A stretch of DNA of 64,000 bases from NCBI RefSeq assembly GCF_003387615.1, contig NZ_QUNS01000005.1, positions 62,001 to 126,000 on the forward strand, read 5' to 3'. This document shows positions 17,601 to 24,133 of the stretch, piece after piece (position 1 is the first letter of the stretch; every line of letters starts with the position of its first letter). The translations under genes and the position numbers were made by a program. Origin of the DNA: Tenacibaculum gallaicum. GTDB taxonomy: Bacteria; Bacteroidota; Bacteroidia; Flavobacteriales; Flavobacteriaceae. The notes beneath the pieces were generated by a model. That model ran no database searches. It saw nothing but the letters and a program-made list of their open reading frames with translations, and was not told the origin of the DNA.

Positions 17601-18298
17601 AAATGGCAAACGCTATGTATTTAGCTGGGTTTGATGTAAAAGATGTTCACATGACTGATTTAATTTCTGGTCGAGAAACCTTAGAAGATATTCAGTTTAT
17701 AGGTGCTGTTGGAGGATTTTCAAATTCTGATGTATTAGGTTCTGCTAAAGGATGGGCTGGAGCATTTTTATATAATGAAAAAGCAAATACAGCTTTAAAG
17801 AAATTCTTTGATAGAGAAGATACACTTTCTGTAGGTATTTGTAATGGTTGTCAATTATTTATGGAGTTAGAATTGATAAATCCAGAACATAATGAACACG
17901 GAAAAATGCTTCATAATGAATCTAAAAAACATGAAAGTTCGTTTACATCTGTAAAAGTTCAAGAAAATAATTCAATAATGTTATCCAGTTTGGCTGGAAC
18001 AGAGCTAGGAGTTTGGATTTCTCATGGAGAAGGTAAGTTTAATTTACCTCAAGCTGAAAATAATTATAATATTGTTGCTAAATATGGATATGAAGGATAT
18101 CCTAACAACCCTAACGGGTCAAATTATAATACGGCAATGATGTGTGATAAAACTGGACGTCATTTAGTAACAATGCCTCATATTGAACGTTCTACTTTCC
18201 AATGGAATTGGGCTAATTATCCAGATAGACAAGATGAAGTTTCTCCTTGGTTAGAAGCTTTTGTAAATGCTAGAAAATGGATAGCTAGTAAAAAGTAA
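14633..18298 (+). CDS. purL: Phosphoribosylformylglycinamidine synthase, large single-chain form
   Basis: 1,221 residues, the long PurL type found in gamma-proteobacteria and Bacteroidota. It converts FGAR, glutamine and ATP to FGAM in de novo purine synthesis. Domains: N-terminal PurS-like region (to about 150), linker, two AIRS-type halves ([51 protein letters not shown]), and a C-terminal glutamine amidotransferase with the nucleophile Cys in GICNGCQLF and a His/Glu pair in the HGEGKF region. It is monocistronic, with a terminator. The start ATG at 14633 fits the usual MIHFFG N-terminus. Confidence 0.98.
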   Translation: [1221 protein letters not shown]

Positions 18299-18326
18299 GT
18301 ATAAATACTAGTTCTTAAATAATACT

Positions 18327-18359
18327 AAAGCACTCTGATACAGAGTGCTTTCTTTTTTT
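18327..18359 (+). terminator. Rho-independent terminator of purL
   Basis: An 11-bp stem AAAGCACTCTG/CAGAGTGCTTT with loop ATA is followed by TCTTTTTTT. Confidence 0.9.
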
Positions 18360-18880
18360 ACAAATGTAAACTATTACAGTCTAATTACATTTGTGAATGT
18401 AGTTGTTACACTAATTCTACACAAGCATTATAACAATTTCCTTTCATTATTCAATCTTCTATAATATTATATAACTATGTAGTATTATATACATTCAACT
18501 TAAAGAGTATTCAAGTAATTAGTTAAGTACTTCCTTTATTCCATACTGATAAACAATAAGATATTTAATAGATTAAAGCCTTTTGTTTAATTATACATTA
18601 ATTCTCTAATTAAGTTGGTTATTTAGTGTTTATGAGTGTAAATATTACTATTCACATACAATTATTATCTAAGAAGATTTTATGTTTGTATTTGTAAACA
18701 CTTAAAAAAACACACACAAACAGTTACATTTGTAATTAACCGAAGTAAAGAGCTTTTTCTTTTTTAATAAGTTTTTCTTATATCTTTAACTTAAACATCT
18801 TATTTACAGTAGTTTAATGACTTTTATTTAAAGTTTTTATTCGTTAAACTTAAGGAGTGTTTAAAATATTTTGTCTTTTT
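18360..18880. other. Long A+T-rich non-coding stretch upstream of the XRE regulator
   Basis: About 520 bases without a credible gene on either strand. It holds an inverted pair ACAAATGTAA (18360-18369) and TTACATTTGT (18385-18394), a second TTACATTTGTAA near 18724, and isolated TAnnTTTG matches (TACATTTG) inside both. I see no terminator or RNA structure to support a transcript. The size is unusual for this compact genome. Confidence 0.5.
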
Positions 18881-18882
18881 TC

Positions 18883-18950
18883 TTGTTTACAATTATAAAA
18901 TGGCATATATTTACAATCGTGAACAACCCATGCAGTTTACAATTATAAAC
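18883..18950 (+). promoter_or_regulatory. XRE regulator promoter with three operator-like repeats
   Basis: Three related 16-base sites precede the gene: GTTTACAATTATAAAA (18885-18900), ATTTACAATCGTGAAC (18909-18924) and GTTTACAATTATAAAC (18935-18950). The last is a near-palindrome. They start 24 and 26 bases apart. A plausible promoter lies within them: TTG (18883-18885), a 20-base spacer, then TATATTTA (18906-18913), close to TAnnTTTG. Site 3 ends two bases before the ATG. Autoregulation by the downstream protein is inferred. Confidence 0.6.
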
Positions 18951-18952
18951 AA

Positions 18953-19378
18953 ATGATAGAAAGACTAAAAAAAATATTAGATTACTACAATTTATCAGCT
19001 TCTAATTTCGCAGATACAATTGATGTTCCAAGGTCTAGCATTTCTCACCTATTATCAGGAAGAAATAAACCTAGCTTAGATTTTATTATAAAAGTAGAAA
19101 AGGCATTTGAAGAAGTAGAATTAGAATGGTTAGTTTATGGTAGAGGTAATTTCCCAAAAAATACTGTAAACCATACAAAGGAGGAAAATATTGAAAAAAA
19201 CAAAGCTCCTTCTCTGTTTACTGAAAATATTGTATTTGACCAAGAACCCGAAAAAAAATCAAATACGCAATTCTCAGAAAGTCATAAAAAGAGAAAAGAA
19301 TCGGATTCTTTCAGAGAAGTTAAGAATATATTGGTTCTATACGACGATGGAACCTTTGAAGATTACAAAAAAAAATAA
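18953..19378 (+). CDS. XRE-family helix-turn-helix transcriptional regulator
   Basis: 141 residues. An HTH_3/Cro-type domain fills residues 1-65 (LSASNFADTIDVPRSSISHLLSGRNKPSLDFIIKVEKAF), with the helix-turn-helix around 15-38. A polar, low-complexity linker follows, and the protein ends in VKNILVLYDDGTFEDY, a C-terminal motif I associate with a widespread flavobacterial regulator type. No sensory or peptidase domain is present. Three operator-like repeats abut the start codon, so it likely represses itself. It stands alone between long non-coding stretches. Targets other than its own promoter cannot be inferred. Confidence 0.85.
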   Translation: MIERLKKILDYYNLSASNFADTIDVPRSSISHLLSGRNKPSLDFIIKVEKAFEEVELEWLVYGRGNFPKNTVNHTKEENIEKNKAPSLFTENIVFDQEPEKKSNTQFSESHKKRKESDSFREVKNILVLYDDGTFEDYKKK

Positions 19379-19619
19379 TGACATAATTGATTCCCTGATA
19401 ATTTAATGATTTGTAGAGTTCAAACAATCCCCCTTAGTATTTATTTCCCCACAAACTGTTTCAATTTTATAAATCATTAATAACTAAACTCTCCCCTAAA
19501 GCTTATTTCCCTGTAAGTTGAGTTTCTTGCTTTGTCCCCCAAAGACAATCCCTCTTAAATAAAAAAAGCCTGTATTATTTTTTAATACAGGCTTTTTTAC
19601 TTATAAATATCGTAATCTT
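19379..19619 (+). other. C-rich intergenic segment, candidate small RNA
   Basis: This 240-base gap between the XRE gene and fabG carries seven C-runs spaced through A+T-rich DNA (near 19393, 19429, 19447, 19492, 19509, 19536 and 19550), mostly of the form TCCC to TCCCCC. It ends in a strong terminator at 19562-19598. A weak promoter-like pair is TTG 19387-19389 and ATGATTTG 19406-19413. A transcript of about 180 bases with exposed C-rich motifs is possible but unproven. Confidence 0.3.
19562..19598. terminator. Bidirectional terminator between the XRE region and fabG
   Basis: A 16-bp stem (19562-19577 with 19583-19598) with a five-T loop, an A run on one side and a T run on the other, acts on both strands. 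Confidence 0.85.
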
Positions 19620-20366
19620 TTAGGTCAGCATTCCTCCGTCTACAGATAAAGTCTGTCCAGTAATATACGAACTCATGTCTGATGCTAAGAAAACACAAGC
19701 GTTAGCAATATCTTGTGGTGAACCTCCTCTTTTTAAAGGAATTTCATTTCTCCAACCTTCAACAACTTTTTCATCTAACTTTGCAGTCATTTCAGTTTCG
19801 ATGAAACCAGGCGCAACTACATTACTACGAATGTTACGCGATCCTAATTCTAATGCTACTGATTTTGAGAATCCTAAAATCCCTGCTTTTGAAGCTGCAT
19901 AATTTGCTTGACCAGCATTTCCTTTTAATCCAACAACAGAACTCATATTGATAATTGAACCTGCACGTTGTTTCATCATTGGACGAATTACGGCTTTTGT
20001 TAAATTGAAAACAGATTTTAAGTTTACTTCAATAACTTTATCAAAATCGTCTTCAGAAATACGCATTAATAAATTATCTTTAGTAATACCTGCATTGTTT
20101 ACCAATACATCAATTGTTCCGAATTCTTCTAAAACATTTTTTGCTAATTCTTGTGCTGCATCAAACTCTGCCGCATTTGATTGATATCCTTTAGCGCTTA
20201 CCCCTAATTCTTTTAATTCATTTTCTAAAGCAGTTGCTGCCTCAACAGAAGAGTTATACGTAAATGCAACATTACATCCTTGGTTTGCAAACTCTAATGC
20301 AATTCCTCTACCAATTCCTCTGGTAGCTCCTGTAATAATTGCTGTTTTATTTTCTAAAAGTTTCAT
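19620..20366 (-). CDS. fabG: 3-oxoacyl-[acyl-carrier-protein] reductase
   Basis: 248 residues, the classical short-chain dehydrogenase size. FabG reduces beta-ketoacyl-ACP with NADPH in each elongation cycle of fatty acid synthesis. It shows the nucleotide motif TGATRGIGRGIA, NNAG (90-93), and the catalytic Ser143, Tyr156 and Lys160. The C-terminal ITGQTLSVDGGM is the standard FabG ending. The gene has its own -7 element and a terminator, and is separate from other fatty-acid genes here apart from the FabZ part of lpxC/fabZ at 24,134. A housekeeping FabG is most likely, since the whole chain matches that subgroup. Confidence 0.93.
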   Translation of the reverse strand: MKLLENKTAIITGATRGIGRGIALEFANQGCNVAFTYNSSVEAATALENELKELGVSAKGYQSNAAEFDAAQELAKNVLEEFGTIDVLVNNAGITKDNLLMRISEDDFDKVIEVNLKSVFNLTKAVIRPMMKQRAGSIINMSSVVGLKGNAGQANYAASKAGILGFSKSVALELGSRNIRSNVVAPGFIETEMTAKLDEKVVEGWRNEIPLKRGGSPQDIANACVFLASDMSSYITGQTLSVDGGMLT

Positions 20367-20387
20367 TTATTAGTTGTTTTAATAGGT

Positions 20388-20395
20388 CAAATATA
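20388..20395 (-). promoter_or_regulatory. -7 promoter element of fabG
   Basis: On the minus strand the sequence reads TATATTTG, matching TAnnTTTG, about 20 bases before the fabG ATG and directly after the terminator of the small peptide gene. Confidence 0.55.
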
Positions 20396-20396
20396 A

Positions 20397-20436
20397 AAAG
20401 AAAATCCTGCTAAAGATTATTTTTTAGCAGGATTTT
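20397..20436 (-). terminator. Terminator of the small leader-peptide gene
   Basis: A 14-bp stem, AAAATCCTGCTAAA with TTTAGCAGGATTTT (20401-20414 and 20423-20436), is followed on the minus strand by CTTTTTAT. It lies 50 bases past the peptide stop codon. Confidence 0.75.
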
Positions 20437-20485
20437 AAATCAAAAAAAATATTATTATTTATCTTATTTTGGTTTATTATATTAA

Positions 20486-20695
20486 CTATTCTTCAATAGG
20501 TCTAACAAAGTTTATCCTGTATCCTCCTCCACAAAAAGATTCTATCTCGGTAGCAATATTAATAGCCTCGCCTGTGGCTACTCCCATTATTCCATTATTG
20601 CATGTATATCCCACTCTTTTCCTACCTCCGTGAGTTCTTTTCAACTCTTTCTTTGTTAATTCTTTTCCTAACTGTTTTACTTGATCCAATTTCAT
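20486..20695 (-). CDS. Small peptide with double-glycine leader (bacteriocin/RiPP precursor-like)
   Basis: 69 residues. The N-terminus has the form of a ComC/bacteriocin-type leader: LGKELTKKELKRTHGG, with the Gly-Gly cleavage site at 23-24 and the ELxxxEL-like helix before it. The predicted core (residues 25-69) has two cysteines, Cys32 and Cys55, a glycine-rich middle (NNGIMGVATG) and CGGGY. Leaders of this kind are cut and exported by C39-peptidase ABC transporters; none is encoded nearby, nor any modifying enzyme. The gene has its own terminator and a TATATTTA element (20723-20730) overlapping the tail of the sucD terminator. The product could be a bacteriocin-like or signalling peptide; function unknown. 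Confidence 0.7.
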   Translation of the reverse strand: MKLDQVKQLGKELTKKELKRTHGGRKRVGYTCNNGIMGVATGEAINIATEIESFCGGGYRINFVRPIEE

Positions 20696-20730
20696 TTTAT
20701 ATATTTTAAATTAATAATTGCTTAAATATA

Positions 20731-20765
20731 TAAAAATCCGTTGAATTTGCAAATTCAACGGATTT
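20731..20765 (-). terminator. Terminator of sucD
   Basis: A 32-base palindrome with 15-bp arms (20734-20748 and 20751-20765) separated by GC. On the minus strand it is followed by TTTTTATA. Confidence 0.85.
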
Positions 20766-20821
20766 AATAAAAAAATATTATAAAATTTTAACATGAACTG
20801 TTAAAATTCTTCATCTATAAT

Positions 20822-21694
20822 TTATGCTAAAACCTTAGCTACCATTTCTCCAATTTTAGCAGGAGACTCTACAACGTGTACTCCATTTTCAGCTAAAATC
20901 TTCATTTTTGCTTGCGCAGTATCATCAGCACCACCAACAATAGCACCTGCATGCCCCATTGTTCTACCTGCTGGAGCAGTTTGTCCTGCAATAAAACCAA
21001 CTACTGGTTTACGATTTCCGTCAGCTTTAATCCAACGTGCAGCTTCAGCTTCTAAGTTTCCTCCAATTTCACCAATCATTACGATTGCTTCAGTTTCATC
21101 ATCATTCATTAATAATTCAACTGCTTCTTTAGTAGTAGTTCCAATAATTGGGTCTCCACCAATACCAATAGCAGTAGTAATTCCGTATCCTTGTTTTACA
21201 ACTTGATCAGCAGCTTCATATGTTAAAGTCCCTGATTTAGAAACAATACCTACTTTACCTTTTTTGAAGATAAATCCTGGCATAATTCCAACTTTTGCTT
21301 CTTCTGGAGTAATAACACCTGGACAGTTAGGTCCTACTAAAGTACAATCTAACTGATCGATATATGCTTTTACTTTTACCATGTCAGCTGTGGGAATCCC
21401 TTCAGTAATACAGATAATTACTTTAATTCCTGCTTCAGCAGCTTCCATAATAGCATCAGCAGCAAATGCTGGTGGTACAAAAATAATTGAAGTATTAGCT
21501 GCTGCTTTTTTTACAGCTTCATCAACTGTATTAAAAACAGGCTTACCTAAATGCTCTTGACCTCCTTTACCTGGTGTTACACCTCCAACTACGTTTGTTC
21601 CGTAATCGATCATTTGGCCAGCGTGGAAAGTTCCTTCGCTTCCTGTAAAACCTTGAACTATAATTTTTGAATCTTTATTTACTAAAACACTCAT
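20822..21694 (-). CDS. sucD: Succinyl-CoA ligase (ADP-forming) subunit alpha
   Basis: 290 residues, standard for SucD. With SucB it makes ATP from succinyl-CoA in the TCA cycle. The CoA-binding Rossmann domain begins [18 protein letters not shown]; the ligase domain holds the phosphorylated His248 in [13 protein letters not shown]. SucB is not adjacent and not in the window. The minus-strand -7 element TATTTTTG (21727-21734) lies 32 bases upstream of the start, so it is probably transcribed on its own after the lipid A genes, and it ends in a strong palindromic terminator. Confidence 0.96.
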   Translation of the reverse strand: MSVLVNKDSKIIVQGFTGSEGTFHAGQMIDYGTNVVGGVTPGKGGQEHLGKPVFNTVDEAVKKAAANTSIIFVPPAFAADAIMEAAEAGIKVIICITEGIPTADMVKVKAYIDQLDCTLVGPNCPGVITPEEAKVGIMPGFIFKKGKVGIVSKSGTLTYEAADQVVKQGYGITTAIGIGGDPIIGTTTKEAVELLMNDDETEAIVMIGEIGGNLEAEAARWIKADGNRKPVVGFIAGQTAPAGRTMGHAGAIVGGADDTAQAKMKILAENGVHVVESPAKIGEMVAKVLA

Positions 21695-21726
21695 TGGTTT
21701 GCTTTTTATTATTTTTTTAAGACAGA

Positions 21727-21734
21727 CAAAAATA
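21727..21734 (-). promoter_or_regulatory. -7 promoter element of sucD
   Basis: On the minus strand this reads TATTTTTG, a full TAnnTTTG match, 32 bases before the start codon. Confidence 0.55.
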
Positions 21735-21768
21735 ACTTTTTAATTGTGTTTTCACAATTAATTTCACG

Positions 21769-22689
21769 TTACTTTTTTTGTTTATTTGTTTCGTTTTTTA
21801 AATAGATGACTTCACGCATTTTTTGACGATATTCTTTTTGAGGTGTGCCAAAATAGACTCCCTTTTTTAAAGATTTCATCACACCTGTTTGCGCCATTAA
21901 AACCGTTCCTTTCTCTATAGTCAAACCGCTAACAACTCCTACCTGCCCCCAAATCGTTACTTCATCCTCAACCACTGTACATCCTGCTATACCTGTTTGG
22001 GCAGCTATTAAACATTTTTTACCTATAACAGTATCGTGTCCAATATGAACCTGATTATCAATTTTTGATCCTTTACCTATTATAGTATCACCCGTTACTC
22101 CTCTATCTATAGTGCATGAGGATCCCAAATCTACATTATCTTCAAGTATCACCCTACCTCCAGATATCAATTTATCAAAACCTTCTGGTCTGTTTTTATA
22201 ATAGAATGCATCTGCTCCTAAAACTGTGTTAGCATGAACGGTTACATTATCACCTATCACACAATTACTGTTAATTGATACATTTGCATGAATTAAACAA
22301 TTTTTACCAATTGTTACGTTTTCTCCTATAAATACATTTGGTTGTATAATAGTACCTTCTCCTATGATTGCTGATTCAGCAATACTCTTTTTTGAAGCTA
22401 TAAAAGGGTTAAAGTACTTAGTTATTTTATTGAAATCTCTAAAAGGATCATCAGAAATCAATAATGATTTTCCTTTTGGACAATCTACTTTTTTGTTTAT
22501 TAATATTGTAGTTGCTGCTGAGTTTAATGCTTTGTCGTAATATTTTGGGTGATCTACAAAAACAATATCTCCTTTTTCAACAACATGAATTTCATTAATA
22601 CCTGTAATAGGAAAGCTATTCTCTCCAACAAATTCAACATTTAATAAAGCTGCAATTTGCCCTAAAGTTTGAGGTTGTTTAAATTTCAT
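21769..22689 (-). CDS. LpxD-like left-handed beta-helix acyltransferase, second copy
   Basis: 306 residues with the LpxD layout: an N-terminal uridine-binding-like domain (to about 95) followed by hexapeptide repeats (IGENVTIGKNCLIHANVSI and so on). LpxD adds the N-linked hydroxyacyl chain to UDP-3-O-acyl-glucosamine in lipid A synthesis. One catalytic His is kept in HIGHD. The second conserved His of LpxD, in a GH(I/M) turn of the beta-helix, is replaced: the segment reads VGVVSGLTIEKG where the longer copy at 25,518 has VGIVGHITIGNN. So this paralogue may act on another sugar nucleotide or be altered in activity. A hairpin sits just before its start codon, downstream of efp. Confidence 0.82.
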   Translation of the reverse strand: MKFKQPQTLGQIAALLNVEFVGENSFPITGINEIHVVEKGDIVFVDHPKYYDKALNSAATTILINKKVDCPKGKSLLISDDPFRDFNKITKYFNPFIASKKSIAESAIIGEGTIIQPNVFIGENVTIGKNCLIHANVSINSNCVIGDNVTVHANTVLGADAFYYKNRPEGFDKLISGGRVILEDNVDLGSSCTIDRGVTGDTIIGKGSKIDNQVHIGHDTVIGKKCLIAAQTGIAGCTVVEDEVTIWGQVGVVSGLTIEKGTVLMAQTGVMKSLKKGVYFGTPQKEYRQKMREVIYLKNETNKQKK

Positions 22690-22693
22690 CTTT

Positions 22694-22723
22694 AAAAAGA
22701 TATTCCCGCTAAGGCGGGAATAT
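22694..22723 (-). terminator. Hairpin between efp and the second lpxD
   Basis: A perfect 10-bp G+C-containing stem (22700-22709 with 22714-22723) is followed on the minus strand by CTTTTTAAAG and then the ATG of the lpxD-like gene, ten bases from the stem. It may end efp transcripts, or control read-through and translation of the next gene. Confidence 0.65.
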
Positions 22724-22728
22724 TAAAT

Positions 22729-23295
22729 TTATTCTTTGATACGCTCTGTATAAGCGCCTTTTTCTGTATCTATCTTTATTTTGTCTCCTTCATTAATAAA
22801 TAAAGGTACATTAATTCTCGCTCCAGTTTCAACAGTTGCTGGTTTTGTGGCATTTGTTGCAGTATTACCTTTTACACCTGGCTCAGTATGAGTTACTTCT
22901 AAAATAACGTGCGATGGCATTTCTACTGATAACGGCATATTATCTTCAGTATTAATTAAGATAGTAACCACTTCCCCTTCTTTCATTAAATCTGGCGCAT
23001 CTAATGTTGACTTTTGAAGTGTTATTTGATTATAATCTTCTGTATTCATGAAGTGATACGTATCTCCCTCTGGATATAAATACTGAAACTTGTGTGTTTC
23101 TACACGTACATCATCAATTTTATGACCTGCTGAAAAAGTATTGTCTATCACTTTTCCTGAAGTAACACTTTTAAGTTTTGTACGAACGAAAGCAGGTCCT
23201 TTACCTGGTTTTACGTGTAAAAACTCAATAATTTTAAATATATCGTGATTATATTTTATACATAATCCTTTTTTAATATCTGATGTTGATGCCAT
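22729..23295 (-). CDS. efp: Translation elongation factor P
   Basis: 188 residues. EF-P binds between the P and E sites of the ribosome and relieves stalling at polyproline. Three beta-barrel domains are recognisable: KOW-like N-domain with the tip loop KPGKGPAFVRTKLK (the modified Lys position of EF-P lies here), the central OB domain, and the C-terminal OB domain ending INEGDKIKIDTEKGAYTERIKE. It lies within the minus-strand lipid A cluster, 45 bases after lpxA, an arrangement known in Bacteroidota. The modifying enzyme is not in the window. Confidence 0.97.
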   Translation of the reverse strand: MASTSDIKKGLCIKYNHDIFKIIEFLHVKPGKGPAFVRTKLKSVTSGKVIDNTFSAGHKIDDVRVETHKFQYLYPEGDTYHFMNTEDYNQITLQKSTLDAPDLMKEGEVVTILINTEDNMPLSVEMPSHVILEVTHTEPGVKGNTATNATKPATVETGARINVPLFINEGDKIKIDTEKGAYTERIKE

Positions 23296-23340
23296 TTATT
23301 TGATCTTTTATAGTTGCTCTTATAAGTGCAATTTTAATAA

Positions 23341-24126
23341 TTAATTTGTTTTAAAATATCCTTTCATGATTCCGCGATGTGAATCTTTGATAAACTGAAT
23401 AATTTCATCACGCTCAGAAGTTGCTTCCATTTCAGCTTCAATAATATCTATAGCTTGGGAATTGTTATAGTTTTTTTGAAATAAAATACGATAAACATCT
23501 TGAACCTCTCTAATTTTTTCAGTCGTAAAACCTCTTCTCCTTAGCCCTACTGAATTAATTCCCACGTATGATAAAGGTTCTCTTGCTGCCTTTACAAAAG
23601 GAGGCACATCTTTACGAACCAAAGACCCTCCAGTCACAAAAGCATGATTACCTACAGAGGCAAATTGGTGTACTGCTACCATGCCTGCAAGTACTACATT
23701 ATCTCCAACAGTTACATGCCCCGCTAAAGTTGAGTTGTTTGAAAAAATACAATTATCTCCCACTTTACAATCGTGTGCAATATGACAATACGCCATAATT
23801 AAACAATTGTCACCTATAACAGTTTTCATTCTATCTGAAGTCCCTCTGTTAATAGTAACGCATTCTCGTATAGTAACATTATCTCCTATTTCTACAATTG
23901 TATCCTCATCATTATATTTTAAATCTTGAGGAATTGCTGAAATAACTGCTCCTGGGAAAATTCGACAGTTTTTACCGATGCGCGCACCTTCCATAATGGT
24001 TACATTAGAACCTATCCATGTTCCTGAACCTATCTCTACATTCGCATGAATCGTTGTAAAAGGTTCTATAACTACATTACGAGCTATTTTTGCTTGAGGG
24101 TGTACGTACGCAAGTGGTTGATTCAT
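23341..24126 (-). CDS. lpxA: Acyl-ACP--UDP-N-acetylglucosamine O-acyltransferase
   Basis: 261 residues. LpxA performs the first, reversible step of lipid A synthesis, acylating the 3-OH of UDP-GlcNAc. The trimeric left-handed beta-helix is shown by hexapeptide repeats (VEIGSGTWIGSNVTIMEGAR, VTVGDNVVLAGMVAVHQF), and the catalytic His lies in the NCLIMAYCHIAHDCKVGD stretch. A helical C-terminus (FTTEKIREVQDVYRILFQ) is the LpxA hallmark that separates it from LpxD. It starts eight bases after the lpxC/fabZ stop, so the two are cotranscribed. Confidence 0.96.
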   Translation of the reverse strand: MNQPLAYVHPQAKIARNVVIEPFTTIHANVEIGSGTWIGSNVTIMEGARIGKNCRIFPGAVISAIPQDLKYNDEDTIVEIGDNVTIRECVTINRGTSDRMKTVIGDNCLIMAYCHIAHDCKVGDNCIFSNNSTLAGHVTVGDNVVLAGMVAVHQFASVGNHAFVTGGSLVRKDVPPFVKAAREPLSYVGINSVGLRRRGFTTEKIREVQDVYRILFQKNYNNSQAIDIIEAEMEATSERDEIIQFIKDSHRGIMKGYFKTN

Positions 24127-24133
24127 ATTTTTT

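Noticed and set aside
19191..19406. Overlapping plus-strand frame in the XRE gene
   Set aside because: It is an out-of-frame shadow of the regulator's lysine-rich linker.
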